Shown here: positions 1 through 9,850 of the stretch, one piece after another
Position numbering within the stretch: the first letter of the stretch is position 1
Layout of the letters: each line of letters starts with the position of its first letter
Source of the DNA: JAOXRU01 sp965247735
Lineage (GTDB): Bacteria > Bacteroidota > Bacteroidia > Flavobacteriales > Flavobacteriaceae
Length of the DNA: 64,000 nucleotides
Reading direction: 5' to 3'
Assembly: GCA_965247735.1 (NCBI GenBank)
Contig: CBDFHN010000002.1
Location: 682,001-746,000 of the forward strand
Translations under genes and position numbers: made by a program
The notes under the pieces: model-generated
Told to the model about the DNA's origin: nothing
The model's database searches: none
What the model saw: only the letters and a program-made list of their open reading frames with translations

Positions 1-362
1 ACTCCTATAAATATAACTTGTACTGCTGCTTGCGAAGCTCCTTTTTCGTCTTTTTCTCCAATACGTCTTGCTACTATTGCTGTTGCAGCAATACTTAATC
101 CAATTGCTACCGCATAAACCAATGTTACTACAGACTCTGTAAGTCCTATTGTTGCAACTGCATTGACACTAATTCTAGAGACATAAATAATATCTACTAG
201 TGCAAAAATCGACTCCATCAGCATTTCTAAAATCATAGGAACGGATAGCATAAATATAGCTCTGCGGATACTGCCAGAAGTAAATTCTTTTTCTTTACCA
301 GTAATGGCAATCTTAAAATAATGTAAAAGTTTTGTAAAAGGTATTCTTGTAGATGATTTCAT
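1..362 (-). CDS. MATE family efflux transporter, N-terminal part (cut by window edge)
   Basis: This open frame begins with ATG at 360-362 and runs off the left edge, so only about the first 120 residues are visible. After a polar N-terminus (MKSSTRIPFTKLL) it reads SGSIRRAIFMLSVPMILEML, then FALVDIIYVSRIS, then a segment around VATIGLTESVVTLVYAVAIG and AATAIVARRIGE. This is the N-terminal pattern of MATE (NorM/DinF-like) transporters: an early 'P-M-I-L' helix, the 'D-x-x-x-V' motif of helix 2, and the small-residue helix ending in 'ARRIGE'. MATE proteins export drugs or metabolites across the inner membrane using a sodium or proton gradient. The substrate cannot be inferred. A strong terminator separates it from the adhesin operon upstream, so it is probably transcribed independently. 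The family call is secure. Whether the full gene is intact is unknown. Confidence 0.85.
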   Translation of the reverse strand, partial: MKSSTRIPFTKLLHYFKIAITGKEKEFTSGSIRRAIFMLSVPMILEMLMESIFALVDIIYVSRISVNAVATIGLTESVVTLVYAVAIGLSIAATAIVARRIGEKDEKGASQAAVQVIFIG

Positions 363-568
363 TCTAAATATATGTTTATGAAAAGATTTGTCAAATACAA
401 CAGGTGTACTTAACAAAAAAATATTGAGCAGTAGCTCAATCTAAAAACCGAAATATAATTTAGACAATCATGATGCAAAGATGTAATTTTTAAATTTAAG
501 TTCTCCTATAAATCAATATTTTTTTAGCTATTATAACAGCAATAGCATTTTTAAATTTATTTTTAGTC

Positions 569-597
569 AAAAAAAAGACTGCCTTTTTTAGACAGTC
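569..597 (-). terminator. Intrinsic terminator after the 2042-aa adhesin/SprF operon
   Basis: On the minus strand GACTGTC (597-591) pairs with GGCAGTC (583-577), giving a 7-bp stem with one G-U pair. The loop is 7 nt (TAAAAAA) and is followed directly by eight T residues (576-569). It lies about 30 nt beyond the stop codon at 628, in the right orientation to end the operon. It is the clearest Rho-independent terminator in the window. Confidence 0.85.
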
Positions 598-627
598 GTA
601 TCATAATATAAAACAAATTGAATACAA

Positions 628-1593
628 TTACTCTTTTGTTTCTTCTTCTTGTTTTGGAGCGGTTTTCGTCTTTTGTTTAAAACCAAACTTTATAAAAAAT
701 TCATGAATTCCTCCTGCTACTGAAGAAAATTCTACTTTTGATGATGTTGAATATGCATATCCTAAATCCATCCAATCTGTTAACTTAAACGTAAAAAAGC
801 CTCCATAAGCATCATCTGTACTAAAAATTGCTCCTAATTCTACTTTTTCTTTATATGATGTTGCTACTGTAATATCGGTAGATATTGGTGCGCCAGATAC
901 ATACCTCAGCATTGTAGATGGTTTTAATAAAAAGTCATTATTGATTGCAAAATTATACCCTCCGCTTAAATATAAATGCATGCGCTCTGATGAAACACCA
1001 GAAACTCCATTTTCTTCATTTAATCGCTCATTACTAAGTAATCGAGGTGTTGATAATGACACATAAAAATCTTTATGATACAAATAGGCTCCTATACCTA
1101 TATTTGGATTAAAACGACTTACATCTTCTAATGTAGCACTATTATTACTGGAACCATCTGCATTATAATTTTGTAATTTTGCTGTATCTATATTATAAAA
1201 ATTGGCACCACCCTTAATCCCTAAATACAAAAACAGCTCATTTTGCAATTGCAATTGATAGGAAACGTCTATATTTAACGCCGTTTGTTTTTCTATAAAA
1301 ACTTTATCATTTACAATAGAAAGTCCAATTCCAATATTGTTTTTCAGGGGCATTCCAAAAGAAAAAGCTTGTAATTCTGGTGGATCTTGAAGTTCTTGCC
1401 ATTGTGATCTAAATGTACTTATAAATGTGGTTTCACCTTGAACACCTACTAGCGCAGGATTAATAATATTTAAGTGCTTCTGATATAAAGTTATATTTCC
1501 GTCCTGTTGTGCAAAAGCAACTATGCTTACCAATAAACATGCTATGGATATAAAATGGTGTTTATTTATCATTCTTCTATTGTTAATTCTCAT
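628..1593 (-). CDS. PorP/SprF family type IX secretion outer-membrane protein (copy 1)
   Basis: About 321 aa. A signal peptide (hydrophobic stretch FISIACLLVSIVAFA, then QQ) precedes the family hallmark 'LYQKHLNIINPALVG', which corresponds to 'QYMYNTLVNPAYAG' in the other copies. Alternating polar/hydrophobic strands and a beta-barrel-like C-terminal segment (GFFTFKLTDWMDLGYAYS) follow. PorP/SprF proteins are integral outer-membrane proteins. SprF of F. johnsoniae is needed to deliver the CHU_C adhesin SprB to the surface. This copy starts 6 nt after the stop of the CHU_C adhesin gene at 1600, so it is probably the dedicated partner of that cargo. ATG at 1593 is preferred over an in-frame TTG at 1596, and ATG at 1572 is also possible. 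It is the most divergent of the four copies: Q-D-G-N-I-T replaces Q-D-x-Q-Y-T, and the Lys/Glu-rich tail replaces the usual 'PRFF' end. Confidence 0.9.
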   Translation of the reverse strand: MRINNRRMINKHHFISIACLLVSIVAFAQQDGNITLYQKHLNIINPALVGVQGETTFISTFRSQWQELQDPPELQAFSFGMPLKNNIGIGLSIVNDKVFIEKQTALNIDVSYQLQLQNELFLYLGIKGGANFYNIDTAKLQNYNADGSSNNSATLEDVSRFNPNIGIGAYLYHKDFYVSLSTPRLLSNERLNEENGVSGVSSERMHLYLSGGYNFAINNDFLLKPSTMLRYVSGAPISTDITVATSYKEKVELGAIFSTDDAYGGFFTFKLTDWMDLGYAYSTSSKVEFSSVAGGIHEFFIKFGFKQKTKTAPKQEEETKE

Positions 1594-1599
1594 CAAAAT

Positions 1600-4500
1600 C
1601 TATTTACTTATGTATATCCATCCTTGTTTTTCAATACTTCCATCACCATCTAAATCTATGAGATAATAATAGGATCCTTCAGGTAATAATGTACTTCCAC
1701 TGCCATTGTTAGTTCCAGTCCAAGTATTATTATATCCACTAGCTGTAAATACATTTTTTCCCCATTTATTAAACACTTGCACTTTATTATTAGGGTGTTT
1801 TTCTATTTTTCCTATAACCCATTTTTTATCTATAGGCGATAATGAATTTGATATTAATATTTCTTTATCGTTTTCTGCTACATTTACTGCATCAATAATT
1901 GCTTGTACTTCTGACAGTGTTGGTGGATTACTAAAAGCTGTTTCATTAGCAATAAATAATTGGTATTGATTTTCAAAATTTGAATCAATTGCCGTTATTC
2001 CAGGAATACTCGATAGTTCTGCAACTGTAACTGCTATTCCATCTGCATTATTACTTCCTCCTGAGGATGCAGAATCTTCTAATATTTTATCAAAAACAGT
2101 TGCTATTACTTCTGCATTTACTGCATCTATTAATGTTTGAAGCTCTGCTACTGTTGGTGGATCACTAAACGTAGTTTCAGCCGCTATTGCCGTTTGGTAT
2201 GCTATTATATTTGCTGCTTCCAAACTTGTTATACCATTTACTCCTTCTAATTGAGATAGTGTCACCTGAGTCCCATTAGCGTTCTGTGCACCATTTGGAG
2301 CATTAGAATCTTCTAATACTTCCATCAATACATTTACTGTAGTCACAAGCGATTGTACTTCTAATAAAGATGGCGGGTTGCTAAAACTTGTTTCATTCGC
2401 AATAAATAGTTGATATTGATTTTCAAAACTTGAATCAACAGCCGTTATTCCAGAAATACTGGATAATTCTGCAACTGTAACTGCAATTCCATCAACATTA
2501 TTTCCTCCTCCGGTAGAATTAGAATCTTCTAATATTTTATCATAAACAGTAACAGTTATTACTGTATTTACAGCATCAATTATAGCCTGTACTTCTGGTA
2601 TTGTTGGTAAGTTACTAAAAGTAGTTTCTTCATGTATTTTAGACTGGTAGCCCGTAATTTTGTTATTATCAATTCCTGTAACATCAAATATTGCATTCAA
2701 TTGCTCTAGTGTTACTGCTATTCCATTAGTATTATTAGCACCATCTGTAGAAGCAGAATCTTCCAAAATCTCTATAAGCGCTACAACACAAGCATTTACA
2801 TCAGTAATCATAATTTGAACTTCAACTGAAGTTGCCACAGGGCTAAAATTATCATTATTACCATCTATATATTTCTGATAGTATGCCACATTTGCACCTA
2901 ATGCTCCTGTAACCCCCGAAATAGCATTTAATCCTGTTGCAGTTGCATTTGTTGTTGTTGCAATACCATCTTCCTCATCAATACCAATTGCCGTTAATAA
3001 TAATACTGAACTATTTACAGTAGTAATCATTGTTTGTACTTCTGATGCCAATGCTGATGATGAAAAATTATTTTCATTAGCATCAATATAGTCTTGATAA
3101 TATATTTCGTTTGCAACTATTGCTCCTGAAACACCAATAACTAAATTTAATTCATAAGATGTTGCATTGGTAGTAGTTGCTACACCATCTTCTTCATCGT
3201 TTCCTATTGCTACTAATAATAATACTGAGCTATTAACATCGGTTACCATTATTTGTACTTCTGATGCCAGTGCTGGTGATGAAAAATTACTTTCATTGGC
3301 ATTAATATACTCTTGATATGAAGTCTGATTAGCTGATAATGCTCCAGATACTCCTATAATTGTATTTAATTGAATTGCTGTTGCATTGGTTGTTGTTGCT
3401 CCACCATCTCCTTCATCTATGCCTATTGCAGTCAATAGCACCATCGAATTATTAACATCAGTTATCATTATTTGTACTTCTGATGCTAATGCTACTGCTG
3501 AAAAATTACTTTCATTAGCATTAATATATTCTTGATATGAAGTCTGATTAACATATATAGCACCTGATACCCCTATAATTGCATTTAACTGGAAAGCTGT
3601 TGCATTGGTGGTTGTTGCTGCTCCATCTTCTTCATCTATACCTATTGCAGTTAATAATACTATAGAACTATTAACATTAGTTACCATTGTCTGTACTTCT
3701 GATGCCAATGCTGGGGATGAAAAATTACTTTCGTTTAAACCTATATACTCTTGATATGAAGTTTGATTAGCTAATAAAGCTCCAGATACTCCAATAATTG
3801 TATTTAACTGTATTGCTGTAGGGTTTGTTGTTGTTACTCCCCCGTCTTCTTCATCTATACCTATTGCTTCCAATAATACAACTGAATTATTAACATCGGT
3901 TACCATTATTTGTACCTCTAATGCTAATGCTATAAGAGAAAAATTATTCTCGTTAGCATTGATATAGTCTTGATAAGCGGACTGATTAGCAAAAACTGCT
4001 CCAGTTACTCCAATAATTGCATTTAATTCTGAAGCACTAGGGGTTGTAGTAGTTGCTGCTCCATCATCTTCATCGGTACCAATAGCCGTTAATAAGGTTA
4101 CTGCATCATTAACACCATCAATAACATCTTGTACTTCTGACACTGTTGGCGGTGAACTAAATGACGTTTCTTCATGAATTGCTGTTTGATACAAGGATAC
4201 ATTAGAGGTATATACATCAAATAAGCCTGCTATAGCTAATAAATGTGCTTCAGAAACAGCTACCCCATTTGCATTATTAGCTCCGCCCGTGGAAGCAGAA
4301 TCTTCCAAAACTTCTGCTAATGCAGACGCACTTGTAATGGTAAAAGTAATAGTACTTAAATTTCCATTAGTTACCAGAGCATTTGGAGTAGTATCATCAT
4401 TACTATCATAATTTACGGTAAAAGTAGCAGCCTCGGCTACTAAATTGCTAACAAAAGTAGAAAACTGCCCACTCCCATTGGTAATTCCATTTGCTGTACT

Positions 4501-7500
4501 TAATGTTGCAGATCCTGTTGCTACACTAAACTGTACATTAACTCCAGAAATTGGAGTACTATCTTTATTCAATAACGTAACGCGTAAAGCTGCACTATTT
4601 GGAGTAGATGTTTCTCCTGTATTATCAGTTGCTTCTAATTTTGTTCCTAAATTTGTTATATCAGCATCATCGTCAATTATTGTATAAGTATGATTTGTTA
4701 TTAATGACCCTGCATTGGTATCTGCTAAAACCAATTGTCCTTGGGGGTTACCAATTACTAAACTTATTGTTTCATTATTCTCTACAGTTGAATCAGCAGT
4801 AATAGCAAAATTTACAGATGTTGTAGTTGTTGTTTTATTTAAGCTAGAGATAGCAAGAGGTGCAGCTGTAGTATAAATTCCTGCTGGAATATCAACAGTT
4901 ATTGTACCTCCGGCAGATAAATCTCCCAAAGTATAATCTGTACCTGGAAGTGCCGTTCCTGTAACAATAATATCAATTGCTGTTGGAGCAAAGACAGTTC
5001 CATTTAGCAATAGGTTTGGTAAATTGCTACTAGACTCTTCTTCATCTGTTCCTGTTGCTGCTTCTAATTCTATTTGTACTGGTAATGCTGTTGCAATAGT
5101 AAATTCCATTCCATTGGCTAAGTTAATACCAGACACTTTCCAAAGTCCAGGACCAGTTTCTGTCATTTTTATTGGAGAATCATCAGACAAACTATTATTA
5201 TCATTAATATCATATAAAAAATAGTACGATGAGCCTCCTTCTAATGCAGGAATATCAAAATTCCCAGCAGCATTATCAACATTAAATTCAATTGAAACAA
5301 GACCTACATCTCCTTCTTCTTGAACTTGCCAAGTTCTATCTATCTTTTTTAATGCTGTTGGTGCTCCTGTTGTATTCCATACTCCTAATGCTGCATTATT
5401 ATGTGCTATAGTTAAAAATTCCAAATCAGAAATATCCACAAAGGCATTTGCTGCATTAGAACCTTCTCCATCTGCTTCAATTGTGACAATAGCATCATCA
5501 TTAATTGATGTTGATTTTACTTGACCCAATGCAGAATTATCATCTCTTCCTATTCCAAAAACATTAGTTACATAAGTTAGATCATAAGCAGCATCCCATA
5601 TTTTATCGGTACCGTCACTAGCTAAATAATTTTTAGTCCCATTATTTAAAGTTATTCCATATTTAAGTGCCAAATAAGATTCTATTTTTTGCCGCTCTAT
5701 TCCTGTGGCATCATCAATATCATAAACAATAACTTCAGAAATGTTTGCTTCTATAGGATTCATCCCAAATGCTGAATTTCCAATCGAAAACAATAATGAT
5801 CCTGTAGGCGGTGTTCTTGTTGTAGTAAGCCCAGGTGCAGTGCCTTCTTCTATTCCATCCACTAAGAACCTAAGCATATCAGCCGAATCATCTATTCTAC
5901 TTTGATATATTCTACCTTGTCCAGTATTGGATACTGCTTGTACTACACTTAAACTTGAAGATCCAGACGCTCCAAAATCTCCAAGTGTTCCCATTTTTTC
6001 AGGACTAGAGTTAAAAGCTCCTATGCCAAAGACTCTATTAGATGCTCCAAATTTTTGCTCTGTCAATAAATTCCCATTACTATTGGTTCCAATAATATCT
6101 GCAACTATATATGCATTTAGTCCTGTTTTATCAGTTAAAATATTTTTATTACTCATCCGAAGAATATCATTTACTCCATCAAAAGAAATACTCGGATTAA
6201 AATTTTCACCATTTGCTATTATTACGGGTTTATTCGTTGCCTCTGAAACATCATTAGTTTCTATAGAGTTATCTGTCCAGGTTGAAACATCAGATCCGTC
6301 CAAAACAGTCCCTTCATCAGCTTTTAACCAAAGCATATTATTCGCAATTACACCTCCTGGTGCTTTAACAGTACTTGTGTATGTAAAATACTGACCATCT
6401 GTAAAGTCTACAAGTGCAGTACCATCTGCTAAGGCAATTTCTGTATCTGTATTGTCAAAAGTAGCATCATTACTAATCAAAATATGTGTTGCAGTAGCAT
6501 CATCTGTATTTATAAAAATAGCGCCAATAGTCCCTGTTTCTTGTACTTTCCACACTCGATTCATTTTTGCATTTGTTGCAACACCTACAAAATTATCATA
6601 TCTATCATTATCCCCATTATTAGCTATCGTTAAAAAATTCATATCCGTAAGCGATGTTCTACTAACATCAGTATTAGCCAATATAAAATTTCCCGTAGTG
6701 GCAACAGTTACAATAGCATCATCATTAACAGATTTAGAAATCCGTTGGTCTAAACCAGAAGCATCATCTCTTCCTATTCCAAAAATATTATTTTTAAATA
6801 CTCCAGAACCTGAGGTATCCCATATTTTATCAGTTCCATCACTAGCCAAATAATCTATGTTTCCACTACTTAAAGTAACCCCATATTTAAGAGCCATATA
6901 AGATTCAACTTTTTGTCTATCTGTTGCAGATAATACTGATTTGTAAACAATTATTTCTGGAATTAATCCATTAAAAATCCCATCTTCAACTGCTCCTGTT
7001 GTTGTTCCTCCTACATTAAATACATTTGCAGGTGCGGCTGCTACTCCTCCAGGACCAACATGGTTTTCTGCTAATAGTCCTTTATCATATATATTAGTAC
7101 CATCTGTATGATTAGCTGTATAAGTAACACTTAATACTTTATATTCAAAAATATCATCTAAAGTATTTGCTGAATTATCCAGAAAAGATGCGGTACCATA
7201 CGCGCAATAATACCTTGAAGTAGTAGTAGTCGTTAAAATTCCTTTCTGTCCACTTGTCCAAACTCCTTCAGTACTTGGATTAACACCATCTTTCCATTTT
7301 GCCAATGCAAATACTGTTAATGCTCCATTCCATTCTGTATCATCCACTGTAGCACCAACTAGCCTTTTTTCAAGTACTCCTGTAAATTGCAATGAAGGAT
7401 TAAAATTGGCTATTGTTGCTTCAAACAAAATATCAGGACTAGCAACTATACTTGCTTGAGAAGTAATATTAACATTTCCACTTTGATCATTCCATTGGGT

Positions 7501-7650
7501 AACTTGCCCTCCTACTTCAGTTATTCCTACGTCTGCTTTTACCCAATAACTCAATGTTGAAGATACTCCTCCAGGTGTTTGAGCTTTAGTAGTATAGATA
7601 CTAGTTATAAATAGGCATCCAAAAACAAAAATGTTTTTCAACATTTTCAT
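1600..7650 (-). CDS. Giant repeat adhesin with CHU_C (T9SS type B) C-terminus
   Basis: About 2016 aa from ATG 7650, which begins a normal signal peptide (MKMLKNIFVFGCLF...KAQ). In-frame ATG 7701 and TTG 7728 would extend it by up to 26 residues. Two copies of a lectin/LamG-like unit follow, each ending with the signature 'ESY-ALKYG-TL...DG-KIWD...FGIGRDD', common in Bacteroidota surface proteins. Next come a Calx-beta-like segment, a Big-1-like Ig segment (PISGVNVQFSVATGSATL), eleven repeats of about 72 aa, and a C-terminal domain of about 60-80 aa with 'VQVFNKWGKNVF...GYNNTWTG...LPEGSYYYLIDLDGDG...KQGWIYISK'. The last is the CHU_C / type B sorting signature, though its usual N-terminal 'ITPNGDGxND' loop is absent. 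Likely role: surface-exposed adhesin secreted by the T9SS with the SprF-like protein encoded 6 nt downstream. Confidence 0.9.
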   Translation of the reverse strand: MKMLKNIFVFGCLFITSIYTTKAQTPGGVSSTLSYWVKADVGITEVGGQVTQWNDQSGNVNITSQASIVASPDILFEATIANFNPSLQFTGVLEKRLVGATVDDTEWNGALTVFALAKWKDGVNPSTEGVWTSGQKGILTTTTTSRYYCAYGTASFLDNSANTLDDIFEYKVLSVTYTANHTDGTNIYDKGLLAENHVGPGGVAAAPANVFNVGGTTTGAVEDGIFNGLIPEIIVYKSVLSATDRQKVESYMALKYGVTLSSGNIDYLASDGTDKIWDTSGSGVFKNNIFGIGRDDASGLDQRISKSVNDDAIVTVATTGNFILANTDVSRTSLTDMNFLTIANNGDNDRYDNFVGVATNAKMNRVWKVQETGTIGAIFINTDDATATHILISNDATFDNTDTEIALADGTALVDFTDGQYFTYTSTVKAPGGVIANNMLWLKADEGTVLDGSDVSTWTDNSIETNDVSEATNKPVIIANGENFNPSISFDGVNDILRMSNKNILTDKTGLNAYIVADIIGTNSNGNLLTEQKFGASNRVFGIGAFNSSPEKMGTLGDFGASGSSSLSVVQAVSNTGQGRIYQSRIDDSADMLRFLVDGIEEGTAPGLTTTRTPPTGSLLFSIGNSAFGMNPIEANISEVIVYDIDDATGIERQKIESYLALKYGITLNNGTKNYLASDGTDKIWDAAYDLTYVTNVFGIGRDDNSALGQVKSTSINDDAIVTIEADGEGSNAANAFVDISDLEFLTIAHNNAALGVWNTTGAPTALKKIDRTWQVQEEGDVGLVSIEFNVDNAAGNFDIPALEGGSSYYFLYDINDNNSLSDDSPIKMTETGPGLWKVSGINLANGMEFTIATALPVQIELEAATGTDEEESSSNLPNLLLNGTVFAPTAIDIIVTGTALPGTDYTLGDLSAGGTITVDIPAGIYTTAAPLAISSLNKTTTTTSVNFAITADSTVENNETISLVIGNPQGQLVLADTNAGSLITNHTYTIIDDDADITNLGTKLEATDNTGETSTPNSAALRVTLLNKDSTPISGVNVQFSVATGSATLSTANGITNGSGQFSTFVSNLVAEAATFTVNYDSNDDTTPNALVTNGNLSTITFTITSASALAEVLEDSASTGGANNANGVAVSEAHLLAIAGLFDVYTSNVSLYQTAIHEETSFSSPPTVSEVQDVIDGVNDAVTLLTAIGTDEDDGAATTTTPSASELNAIIGVTGAVFANQSAYQDYINANENNFSLIALALEVQIMVTDVNNSVVLLEAIGIDEEDGGVTTTNPTAIQLNTIIGVSGALLANQTSYQEYIGLNESNFSSPALASEVQTMVTNVNSSIVLLTAIGIDEEDGAATTTNATAFQLNAIIGVSGAIYVNQTSYQEYINANESNFSAVALASEVQIMITDVNNSMVLLTAIGIDEGDGGATTTNATAIQLNTIIGVSGALSANQTSYQEYINANESNFSSPALASEVQIMVTDVNSSVLLLVAIGNDEEDGVATTTNATSYELNLVIGVSGAIVANEIYYQDYIDANENNFSSSALASEVQTMITTVNSSVLLLTAIGIDEEDGIATTTNATATGLNAISGVTGALGANVAYYQKYIDGNNDNFSPVATSVEVQIMITDVNACVVALIEILEDSASTDGANNTNGIAVTLEQLNAIFDVTGIDNNKITGYQSKIHEETTFSNLPTIPEVQAIIDAVNTVITVTVYDKILEDSNSTGGGNNVDGIAVTVAELSSISGITAVDSSFENQYQLFIANETSFSNPPSLLEVQSLVTTVNVLMEVLEDSNAPNGAQNANGTQVTLSQLEGVNGITSLEAANIIAYQTAIAAETTFSDPPTVAELQTLIDAVNAEVIATVFDKILEDSASSGGSNNADGIAVTVAELSSIPGITAIDSNFENQYQLFIANETAFSNPPTLSEVQAIIDAVNVAENDKEILISNSLSPIDKKWVIGKIEKHPNNKVQVFNKWGKNVFTASGYNNTWTGTNNGSGSTLLPEGSYYYLIDLDGDGSIEKQGWIYISK
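1880..4314 (-). repeat. Eleven ~72-aa (~216-219 bp) tandem repeats in the 2042-aa adhesin
   Basis: The repeats encode alpha-helical-looking units with a conserved ending (E-V-Q-x-x-I-D-x-V-N) and a central 'Y-Q-x-x-I-x-x-E-x-x-F-S' motif. Two subfamilies are visible. Repeats 1 and 8-11 begin with 'ILEDSxSxGGxNNxNG'. Repeats 2-7 begin with 'LLTAIGxDEEDGxATTTN' and are much more alike, pointing to a later internal expansion. No Pfam name is assigned with confidence. Confidence 0.85.
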
Positions 7651-7757
7651 TACAATAGGTCCGTAAGTAAAATTTTTACTTTTACTTTGAAAATTCTTCA
7701 TAAAATTTGGTTTATCGCTGTTATACAACAGATTTTACGTCATAAAACACCTTGCAC

Positions 7758-7765
7758 CAAAAGTA
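7758..7765 (-). promoter_or_regulatory. Possible Bacteroidota -7 box upstream of the 2042-aa adhesin
   Basis: On the minus strand this reads TACTTTTG, an exact match to the Bacteroidota sigma-factor -7 consensus TAnnTTTG. It lies about 100 nt upstream of the preferred ATG at 7650. No clear TTG -33 element is seen at the usual distance, so the call is weak. The 180-bp gap from 7729 to 7908 shows nothing else. Confidence 0.25.
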
Positions 7766-7908
7766 CTTAAAATTGCATAAAATCGTAAGAATATGTTGTT
7801 AATCTATACCGCAGAGTTGTGAAGTAGTACTTTTTGGCTGAAACCACTTATTATATACCATCAATTTGTAGCAAAATAGCACTCTTATTACTTAAGGTAT
7901 GTCCTATA

Positions 7909-9837
7909 TTAGTCATTAGAAACCACAATAAATTCAGATCTTCGGTTTAATGAATGTTCTTTTTCTGAACAGCGATTAATAGTACAATTCATTAATAATT
8001 TTGACTCTCCATATCCTTTGCCATCAATCCTATTTGCATCAATACCATAATCAACCAAATAATCTCTTATCCTTTTTGCTCTTCTATCTGATAACCACTT
8101 ATTGTATTCTTTTGTTCCTTTACTATCTGTGTGCGAGCGTACTTCAATCTTCATATTTGGAAAGTGCTGCATCATCCTCATCAATCTTGCCATTTTTGCT
8201 CCAGCATTTATACTGGTAATATACGAACTATTAGATTCGAAGTAAATTTCGCTAATTTGTAGAATTTTCTTTAAGTCATCTCCAACTTTAAAAGCTTCTT
8301 TAGGTATTTCTAAAATCCGTTTTCTGTTTGAATCTTCACTTGGATCAATCGTAAAAACTTCAGTAAAATCGTTATTTTTTACGGTAACAGTATATTTTTT
8401 TTTACTAGACACATTGGTAAAGGTATATTCCCCTTCCTCATTTGTTTTAATTTCTTCAATAGTGTTACCATCTTCATCACTCAATACTACGGTAGTATCT
8501 GCCATTGCAATACCATTAAAATCTTGAAGACTAATGGATATAGAGTCTTTTTCTTCTTGAGTAAACTCTAATTGTTCTAGTCCATAAATATCATCCCCTC
8601 CTGTTCCTCCCTTTCTATTGGAAGTAAAATATCCTTTTCTAGTGCTATCATCTATAATAAATGAAAAATCATCTTGAATTCCATTTATCGGTGCACCAAC
8701 ATTAGTTACTGCATTAGGTATAGTACCTTTTGTTAAATCTACCTTAAAAACATCTAGGCCTCCTAAACCCAAATGACCATCAGATGAAAAGTATAATTGT
8801 CCATTATTACTAATAAAAGGAAATGTTTCTCTGTTTTTTGTATTAATGGTATTTCCTAGATTTATTGGTTTTCCATAAGCATCTGCTCCAATTATTTCTA
8901 CATAATAAATATCTGATTCTCCAAAAGAGTCTGGTCTATCTGAAATAAAATACAATCGTTTCTCATCAGCACTTAATGCTGGATGTGCTATAGAGTATGA
9001 ATCATTATTAAATGGTAATTCTTTAATATCTGTCCATTTATCATCCACATATTTTGCACTATATATTTTTAATCTTATAACTCCTTTTTTGTCTCTTTTG
9101 TATTTTCCTTCCTTATAATTATTCCTAGTAAAATAAATTGTTTTCCCATCTTTAGAGAAAACAGACGTAGATTCGTGATACTTGGTATTTATTTTTTTAT
9201 CTAATAATTCAACGTTTTTAATATCATCATCTCCTAATGGAATCGTAAACAGATCTAAAAATCCTTTTTCGTTCCACTCATGAATATGTTTTGATGTTAA
9301 ACTTTTATTTCTAGTGGAAGCAAATACTAAATTATCTAAATAAAAAGCTGCTCCAAAATCTGATCCTTTAGAATTTATTGATAGTTGCTTTATTTGATAT
9401 TTTCCTGATTCATTAAGTATAGTACTTATATAATTTTTGTCTTTCTCAAAAATAGTCTTTCTGATATCGTCCTTATTTGCTTTTTTAGCAAATACTTCCA
9501 TCCATTTATTAGATTCTATATAGTTACTTAACGATTTTAACGATTGTGCATATTTAAAATAATAATCTGCAGAAATACTGTCATTATCCAATTCTAATAG
9601 TTTTAAATACCATTTAGAAGCATCTTGATAATTGGCATTCAGATAATTAGAGTTTCCTAATCGCTGATAAATTTCTCTACTAGACAGTCCTTTTTTTAGT
9701 AAACCTTCATAACTATCAATAGCACTAATAAATGCATATGTTTCATATGCTTTATCTGCCTTAGAGGTTTTTTTTTCTTGGGCATAAAACAGGTATGGTA
9801 GTATACCAAGTAATATATATATAACTATCTTTTTCAT
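7909..9837 (-). CDS. OmpA family protein with TPR and PD40 beta-propeller (PorE-like), copy 1
   Basis: 642 aa. Signal peptide MKKIVIYILLGILPYLFYA; TPR-like helices at about 20-140 (KAYETYAFISAIDSYEGLL, DASKWYLKLLEL). A PD40/WD40-like beta-propeller spans about 165-420, with blades such as 'SVFSKDGKTIYFTRNN', 'HPALSADEKRLYFISDRP', 'PFISNNGQLYFSSDG' and 'GYFTSNRKGGTGGDDIY'. A carboxypeptidase-regulatory-like segment lies at about 430-510. The OmpA C-terminal domain is at about 535-642, with 'SHTDSKGTKEYNKWLSDRRA' from residue 568. Asp571 and Arg586 are the expected peptidoglycan (diaminopimelate) ligands. The same architecture is seen in PorE of Porphyromonas gingivalis, which links the T9SS to peptidoglycan; paralogues commonly sit beside SprF-like genes. 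It starts 13 nt after its SprF-like partner. Orthology to PorE itself is not claimed. Confidence 0.9.
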   Translation of the reverse strand: MKKIVIYILLGILPYLFYAQEKKTSKADKAYETYAFISAIDSYEGLLKKGLSSREIYQRLGNSNYLNANYQDASKWYLKLLELDNDSISADYYFKYAQSLKSLSNYIESNKWMEVFAKKANKDDIRKTIFEKDKNYISTILNESGKYQIKQLSINSKGSDFGAAFYLDNLVFASTRNKSLTSKHIHEWNEKGFLDLFTIPLGDDDIKNVELLDKKINTKYHESTSVFSKDGKTIYFTRNNYKEGKYKRDKKGVIRLKIYSAKYVDDKWTDIKELPFNNDSYSIAHPALSADEKRLYFISDRPDSFGESDIYYVEIIGADAYGKPINLGNTINTKNRETFPFISNNGQLYFSSDGHLGLGGLDVFKVDLTKGTIPNAVTNVGAPINGIQDDFSFIIDDSTRKGYFTSNRKGGTGGDDIYGLEQLEFTQEEKDSISISLQDFNGIAMADTTVVLSDEDGNTIEEIKTNEEGEYTFTNVSSKKKYTVTVKNNDFTEVFTIDPSEDSNRKRILEIPKEAFKVGDDLKKILQISEIYFESNSSYITSINAGAKMARLMRMMQHFPNMKIEVRSHTDSKGTKEYNKWLSDRRAKRIRDYLVDYGIDANRIDGKGYGESKLLMNCTINRCSEKEHSLNRRSEFIVVSND

Positions 9838-9850
9838 TATCTTTCTTTCT

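Noticed and set aside
7651..7728. Upstream TTG/ATG starts for the 2042-aa adhesin
   Set aside because: They would put up to 26 polar residues before an already complete signal peptide. ATG 7650 has a weak GGA about 10 nt upstream. ATG 7701 cannot be excluded.
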